In this document: positions 10,400-21,600 of the stretch, piece after piece | How positions within the stretch are numbered: the stretch's first letter is position 1 | Layout of the letters: each line of letters begins with the position of its first letter | From: Hemicordylus capensis | Taxonomy: Eukaryota > Chordata > Lepidosauria > Squamata > Cordylidae | Direction of reading: 5' to 3' | Length of the DNA stretch: 64,000 bases | Assembly: GCF_027244095.1 (NCBI RefSeq) | Contig: NC_069662.1 | Span: 10,380,501 to 10,444,500 of the forward strand | Made by a program: the position numbers and the translations under genes | Notes under the pieces: generated by a model | The model's input: only the letters and a program-made list of their open reading frames with translations | Told to the model about the DNA's origin: nothing | Database searches by the model: none

Positions 10400-10788
10400 C
10401 AGAGGCGTAACTATAGGGGGGCAGGGGGGGCACGTGCCCCGGGCACCATCTTTTCTGGTCACATGGGGGGCGCCGACATGACAAAATTTTTTTTTTAATT
10501 TTTTAAAATTTTTTGTTAATACAAATGTTTCCTGCTCAGTGCAGCAGCGCTGCAGCAGTCAAGGGAGCGCGTCGGCAGCCCATCCCCCCTTCCGCGCTGC
10601 CCACGCCCCCCCCCCCATTGCTTTGCTGGCACCTGGCGGCCAGTCAGTGGCCTGGCTTGGCGGCAGCGGTGGGCACTTGTGAGGAAAAACCTAAGTATAA
10701 TGTAGTATGTTGTGGCGCGGGGGGGGGGGGGCGGGGGGCGCCATTTCAGTGCTTGCCCCGGGCGCCATTTTCCCTAGTTACACCTCTG
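10400..10788. mobile_element. hAT-type non-autonomous element, TSD CCTTCCAA
   Basis: Ends are CAGAGGCGTAACTATAGGGG and, inverted, CAGAGGTGTAACTAGGG. A perfect 8-bp direct repeat CCTTCCAA flanks it (10392-10399 and 10789-10796). A GGGGGCACGTGCCCCGGGC palindrome sits just inside the left end and a GCCCCGGGCGCC partner near the right. The CAGNGG ends and 8-bp target duplication are typical of the hAT superfamily. No transposase frame. It lies about 580 bp upstream of the V2R-1 start. Confidence 0.85.
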
Positions 10789-11049
10789 CCTTCCAACTAT
10801 ACCTTTCTGTAAGGATGGTATTGCCAGCAACTTGGGTACTTACAATGTGTAATGCAAACTTCAATGGCTTAATAGGTTCAGTCGCATAGGCTTTATTTAC
10901 CTGTTCCTGTGCCTAGGCTCAGAACCACCATTCTGCCACTGAAACTCTGACTTGAGAGAACTCTTAGGGCAACTTTTCCCACTGGAGAAGAAGAGTGCTT
11001 AGAACAGATCTCTTGAAGGAACCAGCTGTGGCACTTCCCCACTTCCATA

Positions 11050-11245
11050 AGGAGGCCATTCACACAATCAAAAACTGTGTTCTACCTGGGTTTGGGAGTT
11101 ATGTGCACTTCCAATTTTCAGTCGTGTGGAAGCCAGGTAGGAGGAAAACCTGGGTAGCTTTTCCTCCTACCTTGCTTCCACACCATCACTTCTACCCAGA
11201 TTTTCCTCTTTCTTTGCTTCCACACAATCATTTCTACCCAGGTTA
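11050..11245. repeat. Short repeat of the 'acccaggttttcct' family
   Basis: Starts 'ggccattcacacaatcaaaa' and contains several copies of 'tacccaggttttcctc' and 'ttgcttccacacaatcactt'. Related to 2366 and 26715. Between 10789 and 11695 I see nothing else definable. Confidence 0.5.
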
Positions 11246-11695
11246 GAAATGAAGCAGGCAACGATTACCCTCCTGCACACCCAAATGTGCTCTGGTGTTG
11301 GCTGTGGATTCCAACCTCTCAAGAGTCACACACTCCCCAGATGCAGATCCTCTCCACTGCTGTTCCACAGAAACCTTCCTCTACCCAGTCAATCCTGGAG
11401 GGTCAGCCACCTATGCTACCTATGAAGCCCAAATAGCCCCTCCCTCTTCCTCTAGAAAACATTTGGACATCCAAATTGGGGGAAGGGCATCCACCGCCAA
11501 TATCACCCCCCTCCACAGGAACAACCAAATGAGACCTCATTGCCCCAGACACAATAGCCAGTGCCCTCAACTGCCAGAGAGTTCTCATTCCAAGCATCGA
11601 GTCCTGAACTGCCATTCAATGGTGATTCCAACTTGATGACAAAGGCGCAGGATTTTTACCTGCCAGTGACCCCCATTTCAATGCTCTCTCCTCAT

Positions 11696-12430
11696 TAGGG
11701 GTGTGCATGAAACCAGCTGGCCCAGTTTAGTTCGAGTCCAAACTGGACTTGAACTGGATTGGGCCAGTTCAGTCCCGCCTGCTCAACCCCCCTTGATTCA
11801 TCTTGGAGGTCCCCCTCCACCCACACCAGCCTCTTTTATGCCTTAAATCACCCAGTTCAGGCAGTCTTCGGCCCTTTCTGGGTCTTTAATCCATTGCGGG
11901 GGCCATTTGGGAAGCTCGGTTTGGCTTTAGGGGTTTTGCATTTTTATTTTTTAAATATACTGGTTTTTTACTTACCCCCTCTGGGGGCTTCTTTGAGTCC
12001 ACAGGTGGGTCCCCGGAAGTTCCCCTCCCCCACTGGCCTCCGTTATGCCTTAAATCGCCCGGTTCGGGTGGTCTTTGGCCCTTTCCGGCCCTTTCACCTT
12101 TCATGGCAGCCATTTGGAGGCCACCATGCATACACAATGAGCCCCTGCATGGCCAGGTCATGATCCAAAAAGGCTGCCATGGTGGGATAAAGGCCAAGGA
12201 AGGGCCAATGATAGCCCAAACTGTGCAGTTTAATGCATAACAGAGGCCAGTGGGGGGAGGGGAACCTCCAGGGGACAACCCCCATGGCTCCGGAGAAGCC
12301 TCCTGAATGGGGTATGTAATTTTTTTAAAAAAATTAAACTTCAAGCACCCCGAACAGGTTGGGGGATTCGGTTAGACATCAAGCCTTCAAACTGAACCAG
12401 TTCAATATCAAACCAGTTTGCACATCCTTA
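11696..12430. mobile_element. TAGGGGTGTGCA-family element
   Basis: Left end TAGGGGTGTGCATGAAACC and right end, inverted, TAAGGATGTGCAAACTGG. The interior contains 'tggcccagtttagttcgag' and GC-rich foldback sequence. The best-defined copy is 24987-25463, which has an 8-bp target duplication; here the flanks do not match cleanly. Confidence 0.6.
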
Positions 12431-13059
12431 CTCTGTGTTAATCTCTCCAGACTGTCTCTCAGAGTTTCAGGAACTCCATCTCACCCCACAGAGACCTCCT
12501 TTGGAGGATGTGGCACTGATAGTAAGGGGAGAACAGGAACCCCCAAGTACTCCTCCTTCTGCTCCCCAATCAATCCACTTGCATCTTGAAGTGTTGCCTG
12601 TATCTCCACGGAATTCCTCTGTCCAGCCTCCAGCTTGTAGTCCAACTCTATGACATCCATATGACCAACTGAAGGTGGACATTGTGTCTTGGAATTTGGC
12701 TGGGTGGCAGAGTTGCCAGAACCTAAGGGGTATACTCATGGGTCAAATGGGCCGTAAGCCAGAATTTGGCTTTTTAAAAAGCCAAATCTGGCCACCTAGC
12801 TGGGTGGTCTGTATCTGCCAGGGATGCTCAGTTCTCTGACTATCTTTCCTGCCATGGCATAATTTTGATATAGGAATCATGGACTGCTGATGAAATGTTG
12901 CTCAATCGATTTCTCTCATTCTCAGTTGGGGCTGAACCAAGGAGGGGTTCTAGAAGATCCAACAGCAGTCTTGGGGTGCTTGTTTTCACTGTTCTTTGTG
13001 CAACATCAAGATCTCCTGATCATCTTCCTCACCCTCATCTGAGACAGTTTATTAGACCA

Positions 13060-13927
13060 CTAGTATTTTGAAGCCCGTTATAATAACGGGCGTTAGCCTT
13101 TTCCTCTCCCCTTTACTGTTTTTTTTTTTAAATACTGCTGCCGCCGCTGCCGCCGAAGTCCCTCCCTCCCTCCCAACTTCCGAAACCACCTTACCCCTCC
13201 CGTGACAGTTGAGAAAAGAAAGACCTAAATTGAAGAGGGAGAGAGGAGCTCGCAAGCAGTGCTCCTCCCTCTGCAAAGGCTCTGCCCGAACTGGCGCTTG
13301 GGGAGGAAAGGACGCAAGAGGCGTCCTTTCCGCCCCAAGCGCCAGTTCGGGCAGAGCCTTTGCAGAGGGAGGAGCACTGCTTGCGAGCTCCTCTCTCCCT
13401 CTTCAATTTAGGTCTTTCTTTTCTCAACTGTCACGGGAGGGGTAAGGTGGTTTCGGAAGTTGGGAGGGACGGAAGGAGGGTGGGACTTCGGCGGCAGCGG
13501 CGGCAGCGGCAGCATTTTTACTTTTACTTTTCTCCGGCTGTCACCCACCGCGGCCCGTGTCTCCGGCCGGGCCGGCCACCCAGGTCTCCAGCGGGCTCGC
13601 CACCCACCGCCGCCGCGGCTCCAGCAGGCCCACCACCGCCGCCCGCGGCTCTGGCCGGGCCCTCCGCTGCCCGGGGCCTCTCCCTTGTCGCCGCGGCGTG
13701 TCCTCTGGCCAAGGCGGCGGCGGCCAGTGTCCCCCGGCGCCGCTCACCCAGCTTCTTCGGGGAGGCCGCTTCTGGCCGCCCAAGATGGCCACCGGGTGCC
13801 GGTGGTCGTGTCTCCCTTGCTCTGTTCTGCGCATGCGCTCCACGCATGCGCAGAACAGGCCAGGGAGGCACGGACACACACTTGGTGTCCGTCCACGGAC
13901 GGACACCAAGCGTTTTATTATAGAGGA
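13060..13927 (-). mobile_element. Non-autonomous Helitron (868 bp)
   Basis: Read on the minus strand it starts TCCTCTATAATAAAACGC (from 13927) and ends with an 8-bp-stem hairpin GCCCGTTA/TAACGGGC (about 13073-13091), a 9-nt spacer and terminal CTAG (13063-13060). The host bases are A before TC and T after CTAG, the expected A/T insertion with no target duplication. These are the diagnostic Helitron ends. No Rep/helicase frame is present. The interior is GC-rich and contains a large palindrome (13136-13512) and two short hairpins near the 5' end, including GTGTCCGTCC/GGACGGACAC. Confidence 0.88.
13136..13512. repeat. Palindrome with about 180-bp arms inside the Helitron
   Basis: The arms are mirror images about position 13318 with a loop of about 5 nt. 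Both strands carry an almost identical 78-codon frame (13191-13427 minus and 13209-13445 plus), which demonstrates the symmetry. The arms match nearly perfectly apart from the outermost C/T-rich part. Confidence 0.93.
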
Positions 13928-14089
13928 TAATCGAGGTATTCACCATCTCCTGGTACATCCTCCATTAGGGGTGTGCAGAAATTGATTTTTTAGATTCACT
14001 TTGTGCCAAAAGCAAATCACCACTGCTTTGTTTTGTGTACAAATCTGTCCCCCTGAATCAATCCAGTTTCAATTTGGATTGGAATGCAC

Positions 14090-14400
14090 TCACTGTCAAA
14101 ATAAGAGCTCCCCGCTCTCCGATTGCTTTCAAAAAGACCCTTAACACCTGTTTCCTCAGGCTCTTAATTAAAATTAATTTTAAACTGTTTAATTGGTTTT
14201 ATCACAGAAGGGAAACAAGTTTATCTGGAAAATATTTAATGTTTACTTATAAGGCTTTTATCCCACTTTTCTCACACGGGAAAGATATGGCTGACAATGA
14301 AACTATAAAGAAATTATTAAAAATATTTAAAAGCAAAAACAGCAGTAGAACAATGCCAAATCAACAATAAGAATAACAAGACAAACTTTACATATACAAA
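14090..14400 (+). repeat. L2-like LINE 3' end fragment
   Basis: Contains 'ataagagctccccgctctcc', 'gattgctttcaaaaagaccc' and 'aacacctgtttcctcaggct', the same C-terminal and 3' UTR sequence as at 41300 and 16405. 5'-truncated. Confidence 0.6.
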
Positions 14401-14561
14401 TAAAAACTCAAACACTGGCATAGGCTCTCCAGGGAAGCTGTGTGTTGCCTGGTGTTTAAATGAGACCAGTGTAGGAACCTATCTAATTTCCTGTCCTCAA
14501 TCAACCCCTCCAGACTTGCCAAGTGGTAAAGTCAAGCCCTGCCTCCCAGCTAGTAGACCTG

Positions 14562-15862
14562 TGCACATTCAGGAAATTCAGATTTGGATTTGGCCCAATC
14601 CAAGTTTGACAATATCAGATTTGAATTCAATGTGCTCTGATGATGTTGGATATCAGATTGGATTTGGAATTTGACTTAAATTTGGAGTTTTCCTCATAGC
14701 AGACAATGTGGAAACGAAAAGAAAATCACCCAAACATCAGCAGTTGGTCCCAGAGCCTTGAAATTTGCCAGACATGTGGGGAAGAAGGTCAATCCAGAAC
14801 TTTACAAAACATTTTGGATCTGAAGCCCCTCCTTGGACCATAATTCCACCCCTATGTGGAGGAAAGAGAACATTACTTTGATTTTATATTATTATTTTTT
14901 CCATCCCCATTGCAGGGAGAGGCAGACCTTTTAAAAAGCATTAAAGGATTTCACACTTTTTAATCCCTTAATGGCTGAAGGGAAAGTGAGAAATTCTTTC
15001 TAACCACCACAACAGAAAAATTCAAAGTTCTTTCACTTTTACTGACTGCATGCTTCTGTAATGTGGAAGACAAAAATTAATACAAAATCAAGAGAATGTC
15101 CTTTCCCCTCCACATGGGGACAGAATGAGGGACCTAAGGAGGTCTTCAGATCTGGGATGTTTTGGAATGTTCTGGCTTGAAAGCAGCAAGTCTTAGACCC
15201 CCCCCCCCAAAAAAATCACCAAAAATCAGAGGAGTTACTCATAGCCTTGAAAAATTTTTAACACAGCCCGGCCAATATGGATTTCATGTGTGGCAGATTT
15301 CATAACTGTATCTGTATGCCCATCCTTTCCAAAAATATAAAGGGGGCCAAAATGGGCATTCTTTCCCCCCTTTTCATAAAGGCAAAGAGAAAATCCCTCC
15401 ATATGCTGATATAATGCTGGTCCAAAGAGGGCCTTCAGTTTCAGAAGTGATTGTGAAGTTCTGGCTGAAATAAGCCAGATTTTAACATGTTTAGCCATTT
15501 TTTTAAAAAAACAAAACATTCAAAAATTCACCAAAAATTTGAGAATTGACCAATTATCTTCAAATTCACTACAGGGGGTTCTGATCCACTTCTATACATA
15601 TGTGGCAAATTTCAAGGCTCTAGTGGAAAAAATGATTTTTAGTGAATTTTAATTTCACTTCTTTGAGGAAAAACCCTATTCCATTTTGCTAATTGTGAAA
15701 TTCCAAACTATTCCTGAAATAAATTTTGATATTTTAGAATTAATTCAGACTCTACCAATCCAATTAATTTTTTTTTTTTGATGTTACCAATTTTCACCTA
15801 TTTGGGGCAATTTTAGATTAAATCCAGATTTTTTAATCCAAATTTGTATATGTCCGCCAGCT
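14562..15862. repeat. Long A/T-rich foldback-like repeat with TGTGCA end
   Basis: Starts 'gacctgtgcacattcaggaa' and ends 'aaatttgtatatgtccgcc'. The left and right parts carry complementary 'ccaaaatt/aaattcac' style sequence and repeated 'caaatttcaag' and 'tttaaggatttc' strings. It resembles the 39121-40745 foldback in organisation. The ends are approximate. No gene is seen between 13928 and 17035. Confidence 0.4.
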
Positions 15863-15945
15863 GGATTTTGAAAATAAGTATGGGCAACTAACATAAGATT
15901 TTATGCCTGCCCCTAAAAGAGTGCCTCTGCAGGGTCACAATGGCA

Positions 15946-16029
15946 AAGAAGAAGAAGAAGAAGAAGAAGAAGAAGAAGAAGAAGAAGAAGAAGAAGAAGA
16001 AGAAGAAGAAGAAGAAGAAGAAGAAGAAG
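15946..16029. repeat. (GAA)n tract, about 28 units
   Basis: An almost pure GAA trinucleotide run of 84 bp. Poly-Glu, poly-Lys and poly-Ser frames through it are artefacts. Confidence 0.97.
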
Positions 16030-16404
16030 GAGCCACTAGTAAAAAGCCAGGTGAACAGAAGCCAGGTTTCAAGGAGAAGGGATGCCACCTAGTGTGGTGT
16101 GAGAGCGAGAAGAACTTTTCTCTCTCTCTCCACTTTCTCCAAACCATGCATGATTTTAAAGACCTCTATCATTTTGGTTAAGCACTTCTTAAAGATAGTT
16201 CTGGGTGCTATACCACTTATGATGAAGGCCAGGCTAACTGGCAAACACAGTCATTGAATCCACCTAAAAATTTGATGTCATTGGCTGATATCCAGACTAA
16301 AGTACTCCTCAGTAGTTACTCTAAAGGGCTACTGAATTTCCATAGGACTACTTAGCAGTAATTTAGTCTGGGTGTCAGGCTTTGTGATTAATTGAACATG
16401 AATT

Positions 16405-16855
16405 TGGTTGGTCTCATATTACTCCTATATTAGAAGAGCTACACTGACTACAAATATGTTTCCAGGAAAAATGAAAGGTGCTGTTTATAACTGATAAAGC
16501 CCTAGACAGTTTAGGCCCAGGGTATTTAAGAGGACATCTTCTTCACTAGGAGACCCATTGCCCATTGAGATAATCCAGAGAGGACTGTCTATAGTTGGCA
16601 CCAGCTCATCTAGTGGTTACTCAAGGATGGGCTTTCTCTGTTGCCACTTTGCGATGCACTCCCTTCCAAAATAATAGCCTCCCCATCTCTGACAGCTTTT
16701 CAAGCATCTTTAAAGTTGCATTTACTCACTCAAGCTTTTTAAACAAGGATTTGGTTTTAAATTAATTTGTTTTAATCTTTGTTTTAAATTTGTTTTATGT
16801 TGTTGTGCACCACCCAGAGCATAGGTTTGGGGTGGTGTACAAATAAAATAAACAT
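16405..16855 (+). repeat. L2-like LINE 3' end fragment
   Basis: Codes in disrupted frame for the C-terminal region (LxxLHWLPxxFQxKxKxAxFxTDKALD-like) and continues through 'gcaccacccagagcatag' to an ATAAAATAAA tail. 5'-truncated, in the V2R-1 to V2R-2 intergenic region. Confidence 0.65.
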
Positions 16856-17035
16856 TTACACAGTTCATTGGAGAATAATTGAAATTAACTATTATTGCAG
16901 CACTTTCCCCCATTATTGCAGCTACCCATTATCCCAACACTTTCCTATGCCTCCCTGATTCCTTTCTCCTATTCAAAATCACCCTCAGTAGTGTGTTCAT
17001 GAGGGCAACAATATGTCACCAACTCTATTTTTTTT

Positions 17036-17313
17036 GGCCCTGGTATTGCAAACAATAACGGGCTGCCCAGCCACTGGAAGTCCCAGGATGCCCCCTGCGA
17101 GTGACCGGCAGGCTTGTTTTAGCCACCCAGCAGGGATCTCCTGCTTTCACGGTCGCCAAAATGGGGTTAGCAGAGCACTCACTCTGCTAGCCTCATTTAA
17201 GAGTGGGGTTAAGCAGGCTAACCACTGGGAGCCACACAGGTCCCGGCATTTCCCATGACCACAGAAAAGTGGGCTGGGCTCCCATAGCACGCTTTCCTGC
17301 AGTCATGAGAATA
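17036..17313 (+). mobile_element. GAGGC-family short DNA transposon, left-truncated
   Basis: Contains the family interior ('ggggttagcagagcactcac', 'ccactgggagccacacaggt') and the right end GTCATGAGAATAGCCTC. The hairpin end is missing. It is followed after about 12 bp by a second copy. Confidence 0.65.
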
Positions 17314-17325
17314 GCCTCTCAATGG

Positions 17326-17793
17326 AGTTCTTCTCATGATCAGTGACAAGAGCTCCTCGGCGGTTTGCAGGGAGAGTGGTTTTGCCCAACCCTCCCCACA
17401 GAGGATCACTCACCATTCCCTGGGGAAGAAGATAGCCCACCCAGAGGAGCAGTAACTGCCTCAGTGGCTCACCCATCAGCTCCGGGTGCTGGATGCAGGG
17501 AAGTGCTGCTGTGCGGCGCCCCACCCCCTGTAGCCCCAATAATGCATCATGCACATGCATGGTGCTTTACTGTGATCCCCCTCCCCCTGTGTGTGCCGCG
17601 GCATACACACAATCAGAAAAATGAGGTAAAGGGAGTGCTAGCTCCCTTAACTTCATTTAAGCAGGAGGCTACTTAGGTGGGATCACCACCATGTAGCCAC
17701 CAGGATCAGGCACAATCCTAGTGGTTCACATGGGCGTGGAAAACCAAGTTGGGCTCCCTTAGCATGGTTTGGCACACTCTTGTGAATAGCCTC
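17326..17793 (+). mobile_element. GAGGC-family short DNA transposon abutting the V2R-2 stop codon
   Basis: Left hairpin end near 17326-17356 (GGAGTTCTTCTCATGATC and its inverted copy) and right end TTGTGAATAGCCTC finishing at 17793. Only five bases separate it from the V2R-2 stop codon, so the V2R-2 3' UTR must begin with this element in antisense. Confidence 0.7.
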
Positions 17794-17798
17794 TTTGT

Positions 17799-18697
17799 TT
17801 ATTTACTTCTCATTAACTTCGCCTTTTTGTTCAAATCAGGCCTCACCACAATAATGTAGCATTTGGGGGAAAAGATGCAACCCAGTAACCCAATACCAGA
17901 GGCTAAGATGGAGAAGATCTCAACAGCCACCATGTATTTTCCTTTGGTACTCAGGTAGGTTGGGATAAATGACAACCAAACACTACAGAAAATCAACATG
18001 CTGAAGGTAATAAATTTGGCCTCGTTAAAACTGTCAGGTAGCTTCCTAGCTAGAAAAGCCACAGTAAAGCTGACAATGGCCAGTAAACCCATGTATCCCA
18101 GAACAAAGTAAAACATGATGGTTGAACCTTCATTACATTCCAGGACAATTGCTTCATTCATTGAATGCATGTCAACATCTGGGAAAGGGGGAGAAATTGT
18201 CAGCCATGCAGTACATATCAGTGTCTGAATGAGGCAACAGGAAAGAACAATGAAGATTTCCAGTCTTTTCCCCACCCATTTCCTCATCCTGGACTCTGGT
18301 TTAGTGGCCATGAAGGCTAGAACCACAATGATGGTTTTGGCCAGAATGCAAGAAACTGCCATGGAGAAGATGATGCCGAATGCAGTTTGTCGAAAGAGGC
18401 ATGATAGCTTCTCAGGTTGGCCTATGAAGAGCAAGGGACAAAGGAAGCAGAGCAGGAGGGAGATGAGGAGCATGTAGGTGAGGTTCCGGTTGTTGGCTTT
18501 GACAATGGGAGTGTCCTGGTGCTTAATGAAGATCCCTAATACTGAAGCTGTGATGAAAGTAAAGGAAAGAGCAGAAGTGGCCAAACTGGTTCCCAGAGGT
18601 TCTTCATAGGACAAGAAGGTGATAACTTTTGGAAGGCACCCATCTTGGTCTTTATTTGGATAATGATCATCTGAACACTGAAAACAGTCATCCATGT
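17799..18697 (-). CDS. V2R-2 exon 6 (end of linker, seven-helix domain, C-tail)
   Basis: 899 bp after TTTTACAG, entered at phase 1, ending TAA. It encodes [20 protein letters not shown], then helices including [50 protein letters not shown] and [20 protein letters not shown], and the tail [33 protein letters not shown] and SPKCYII are V2R signatures. Confidence 0.96.
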
Positions 18698-21600
18698 CTG
18701 TAAAAGAATACACTTACTGTACGCCTTACACACAGACAGCAGAAAATGGTTAAGAGGCATGTAGTCCCATGCAACTCCTTTAAACAAAGCTTGCTGGGAT
18801 CTGGATACTCTCACTTTTCTACCCTGTGCTTAGCCCAGGTGGGAGGGAAAGATGAGCCCCTGGACCTTGATCTGGAAATTTTATGTGGAGATCACTGCTA
18901 AAAACTGTGTGTGTGGTGCACTGTGATGGGATTCCCTGGGGGACCCATTTCAATTTTCTTCATACCATCATCTTGGCATTGAATTTACTGCACCTAAGGG
19001 AGGTTCTGCTTGTGTGGAGACTGGGATAGGGGCTCTTCCCTTCTCCAAAGCATTTCCAGATAATTTTTTAAATGGCTTGTGGTTATATTTTTTTACAGTA
19101 CACATGTATGCTGTGTGTATACTAGATTGCAGTAGTCAAGTTTGCATATCACAAAACCTAAATAATGACTGCCAGTTTGAAAGGTCATTTGATGGAGATG
19201 AGGGACTATTTCTTTTGCAGCAGAATGCAAATATGGACTATATCTTTCATGTGTGATATAACCATTCCTGGTACTTTTTCAGGTCCAATATGGGAAGACA
19301 ATTGCTTTCTTTTATATTTATGATCAGATTGACATCTGTGCTTCAAGGAAGTGGGGAATTCTTTTCACCAACCACCTTTATTGCTTCAGAAAATGATTCT
19401 CATTTTTTTTAAAAAAATGATGCAGGGAAGATATTTAAACAATCTTTTAAGGATCTTAAAAAACAATTTATGTTTCTAGCATGTCTTTGGTATTCCTCTA
19501 GATTGAAGAATATTTAAACCCTGTCAACTGTCAGTTATGTGTAGAGGAAGGTCAGTTCAGAGAAGCCTGCTGGACCGTACAAGATTCGTTCATTTCATTG
19601 GGTTTCTAAAGGCTGCACAGATGAAGCCGGGATTAGAGATGTGCGTGAACTTGTTCAGTGTTCCAATCAAGGAACGCCAAACAGGTTTGGAACCCCCACA
19701 TTCAAATCAGTTCTAACATGGGGGCAGGGGTGGCTTTAAGGTGCAGGGAGCGTGCCCCCTCCACTTCCAATTATACACTGAACGGGGTGCCCAATGCCAA
19801 CATTTTTTAAAGCAGAGCCAGAGGGGGAAACATGGCGGGGGAGGTAAGAGCACCCTCCCCACACCTTAAAGCCATCCCCCAGCCCAGGGCTGGACTGGGG
19901 GCACTGAGAGGGTGGTGGAATGTATGTGGGGAGGGGCCAGGTTTTGAGCAGAATGGGTAATTAAGGTTGGGAGTTGGGGCGCAGGGGTGGGGTGAGCTTA
20001 AAGCCATCCCCCAGCCTCTTGGGTGTGCATGGAACTGGTTCTGTGCAAACCACTAGCAGGGATCATAAATGCGTATCAGTGAACTGGTATGGATGATATA
20101 GCCTCCAGCTAGAGATGTGTGCAAATCAATTCAAATTCGAATCTATTTGACATGAATCTGGCTGATTCAAATGATTCAAATTTGAATCGAATCACCCTCC
20201 AAATTCTAAGTTGAATCGAATCGACCAGATTTGAAATGATTTGAATCAATGTGATGACTGTTTAGGGACATTTAGGTGTCTTTTTAAAACCATCCAGGCA
20301 CCCTGATTAGTCAAATGGTGCCAAAATACATCAAATGAATTTGAATTAGCCTGTTTCAGGCCAATTCTATTCAAATTTGCATCAAATCAGCCAGTTCCAA
20401 TTCAAAGTCAAATCAAATCTGAAAAGTCAATTCATGCATACCCATACCTCTGGCACAGGAGATTATGAAGGGTATAGGCTGAGAGCATGCCCAACACAAG
20501 GTCTTCCATGGATATCCCGATGCTCCTTCCAGTGCATCTCTTTATTGTATGAGGGAGCTATTCATATGAATGGCCCCTGCATACACACTCCAGAGACTTG
20601 TTTAAACAAGTATCTGGAGCACATGTAGAGGAGCCACTCAGATTAACCAAACAAAAACCCGAAACCCCAACCAACCCCCCTGCTATAATGCTATAAAGGG
20701 ACATGCCAGGAGGGAGTCAGGATATTGATGCTCTCATTGCAGCTCCTTCACAATCATGTATGCTTGGGACTGCATCATCCATATGGGCCCAATGTCACTT
20801 TACATTAAAGGAACTCACAACTAAATAGAATTCTCCTGATTTTTCAGTGAGACTATAGCAATTTGGTGAAACTCACCAGGTCTGTCTGTTTCATTGGACT
20901 TCTCTTGAGCTGATGGATAAATTTGATGGATAAATTGGTGGAAGTGCTGGTCAAATGTTTGACCCTTCCCATGCTGGACATGTACATGCTCCAAGTCATG
21001 ATTCAGAGTTACAAGTGAAGTGTAAAGTCATTCATACAGCTCTCTGCTAATCCTCTCAGCCAAACAAGATCTACCCATTCCTAGCTCAAAGACTTCTTAT
21101 GTAACTATGGGGGGAAATAATTTTTTTAAGCTGATTCACAAAAAAACAAATTCTGAACCCCCTCTCCCCCTCTCTCTGGATTAAAAAAAAACCCTAGCCA
21201 ATATATTATGCTGTGCCCTTCTATAAGCAGCACAAACACATCAGACCATTTCTTTCATCAGTGACCACCAAAATCCTGATGCAGACATGCTAGATTACAA
21301 CTAATATTGGTGATGAACAGCATTCGCAGAATTTCTTACCCCTCTGGTTTGAAATCTTCCCTTCTGGACATGAAAGGCAATCATAGCAGCAAAACACCTT
21401 CCCTTCCTTCTTGACCTTACTATAACCAGGATGGCAGTTGTTATTGCACACAGACAGGGGAACTGCCTGTCCAGAAAGAAAAGAGGAGATTGGGGGTTTC
21501 TGTGGACTAGGACATATTCATTCTCATGGACAAATGGAAAAAGCACACAGTAATGGTTTAAAAAATGATAGCAAAAGGCACAAATACAAGAACGTAAGAA

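Noticed and set aside
10239-10484. Open frame next to the V2R-1 5' flank
   Set aside because: Runs across the boundary of the hAT element and the conserved flank; no homology.
13191-13445. Mirror-image 78-codon frames on both strands
   Set aside because: They come from the palindrome inside the Helitron; no start context, no homology, and the GC-rich symmetry explains both.
15903-16181. Poly-Glu, poly-Ser and poly-Phe reading frames
   Set aside because: Translations of the (GAA)n tract in different frames.
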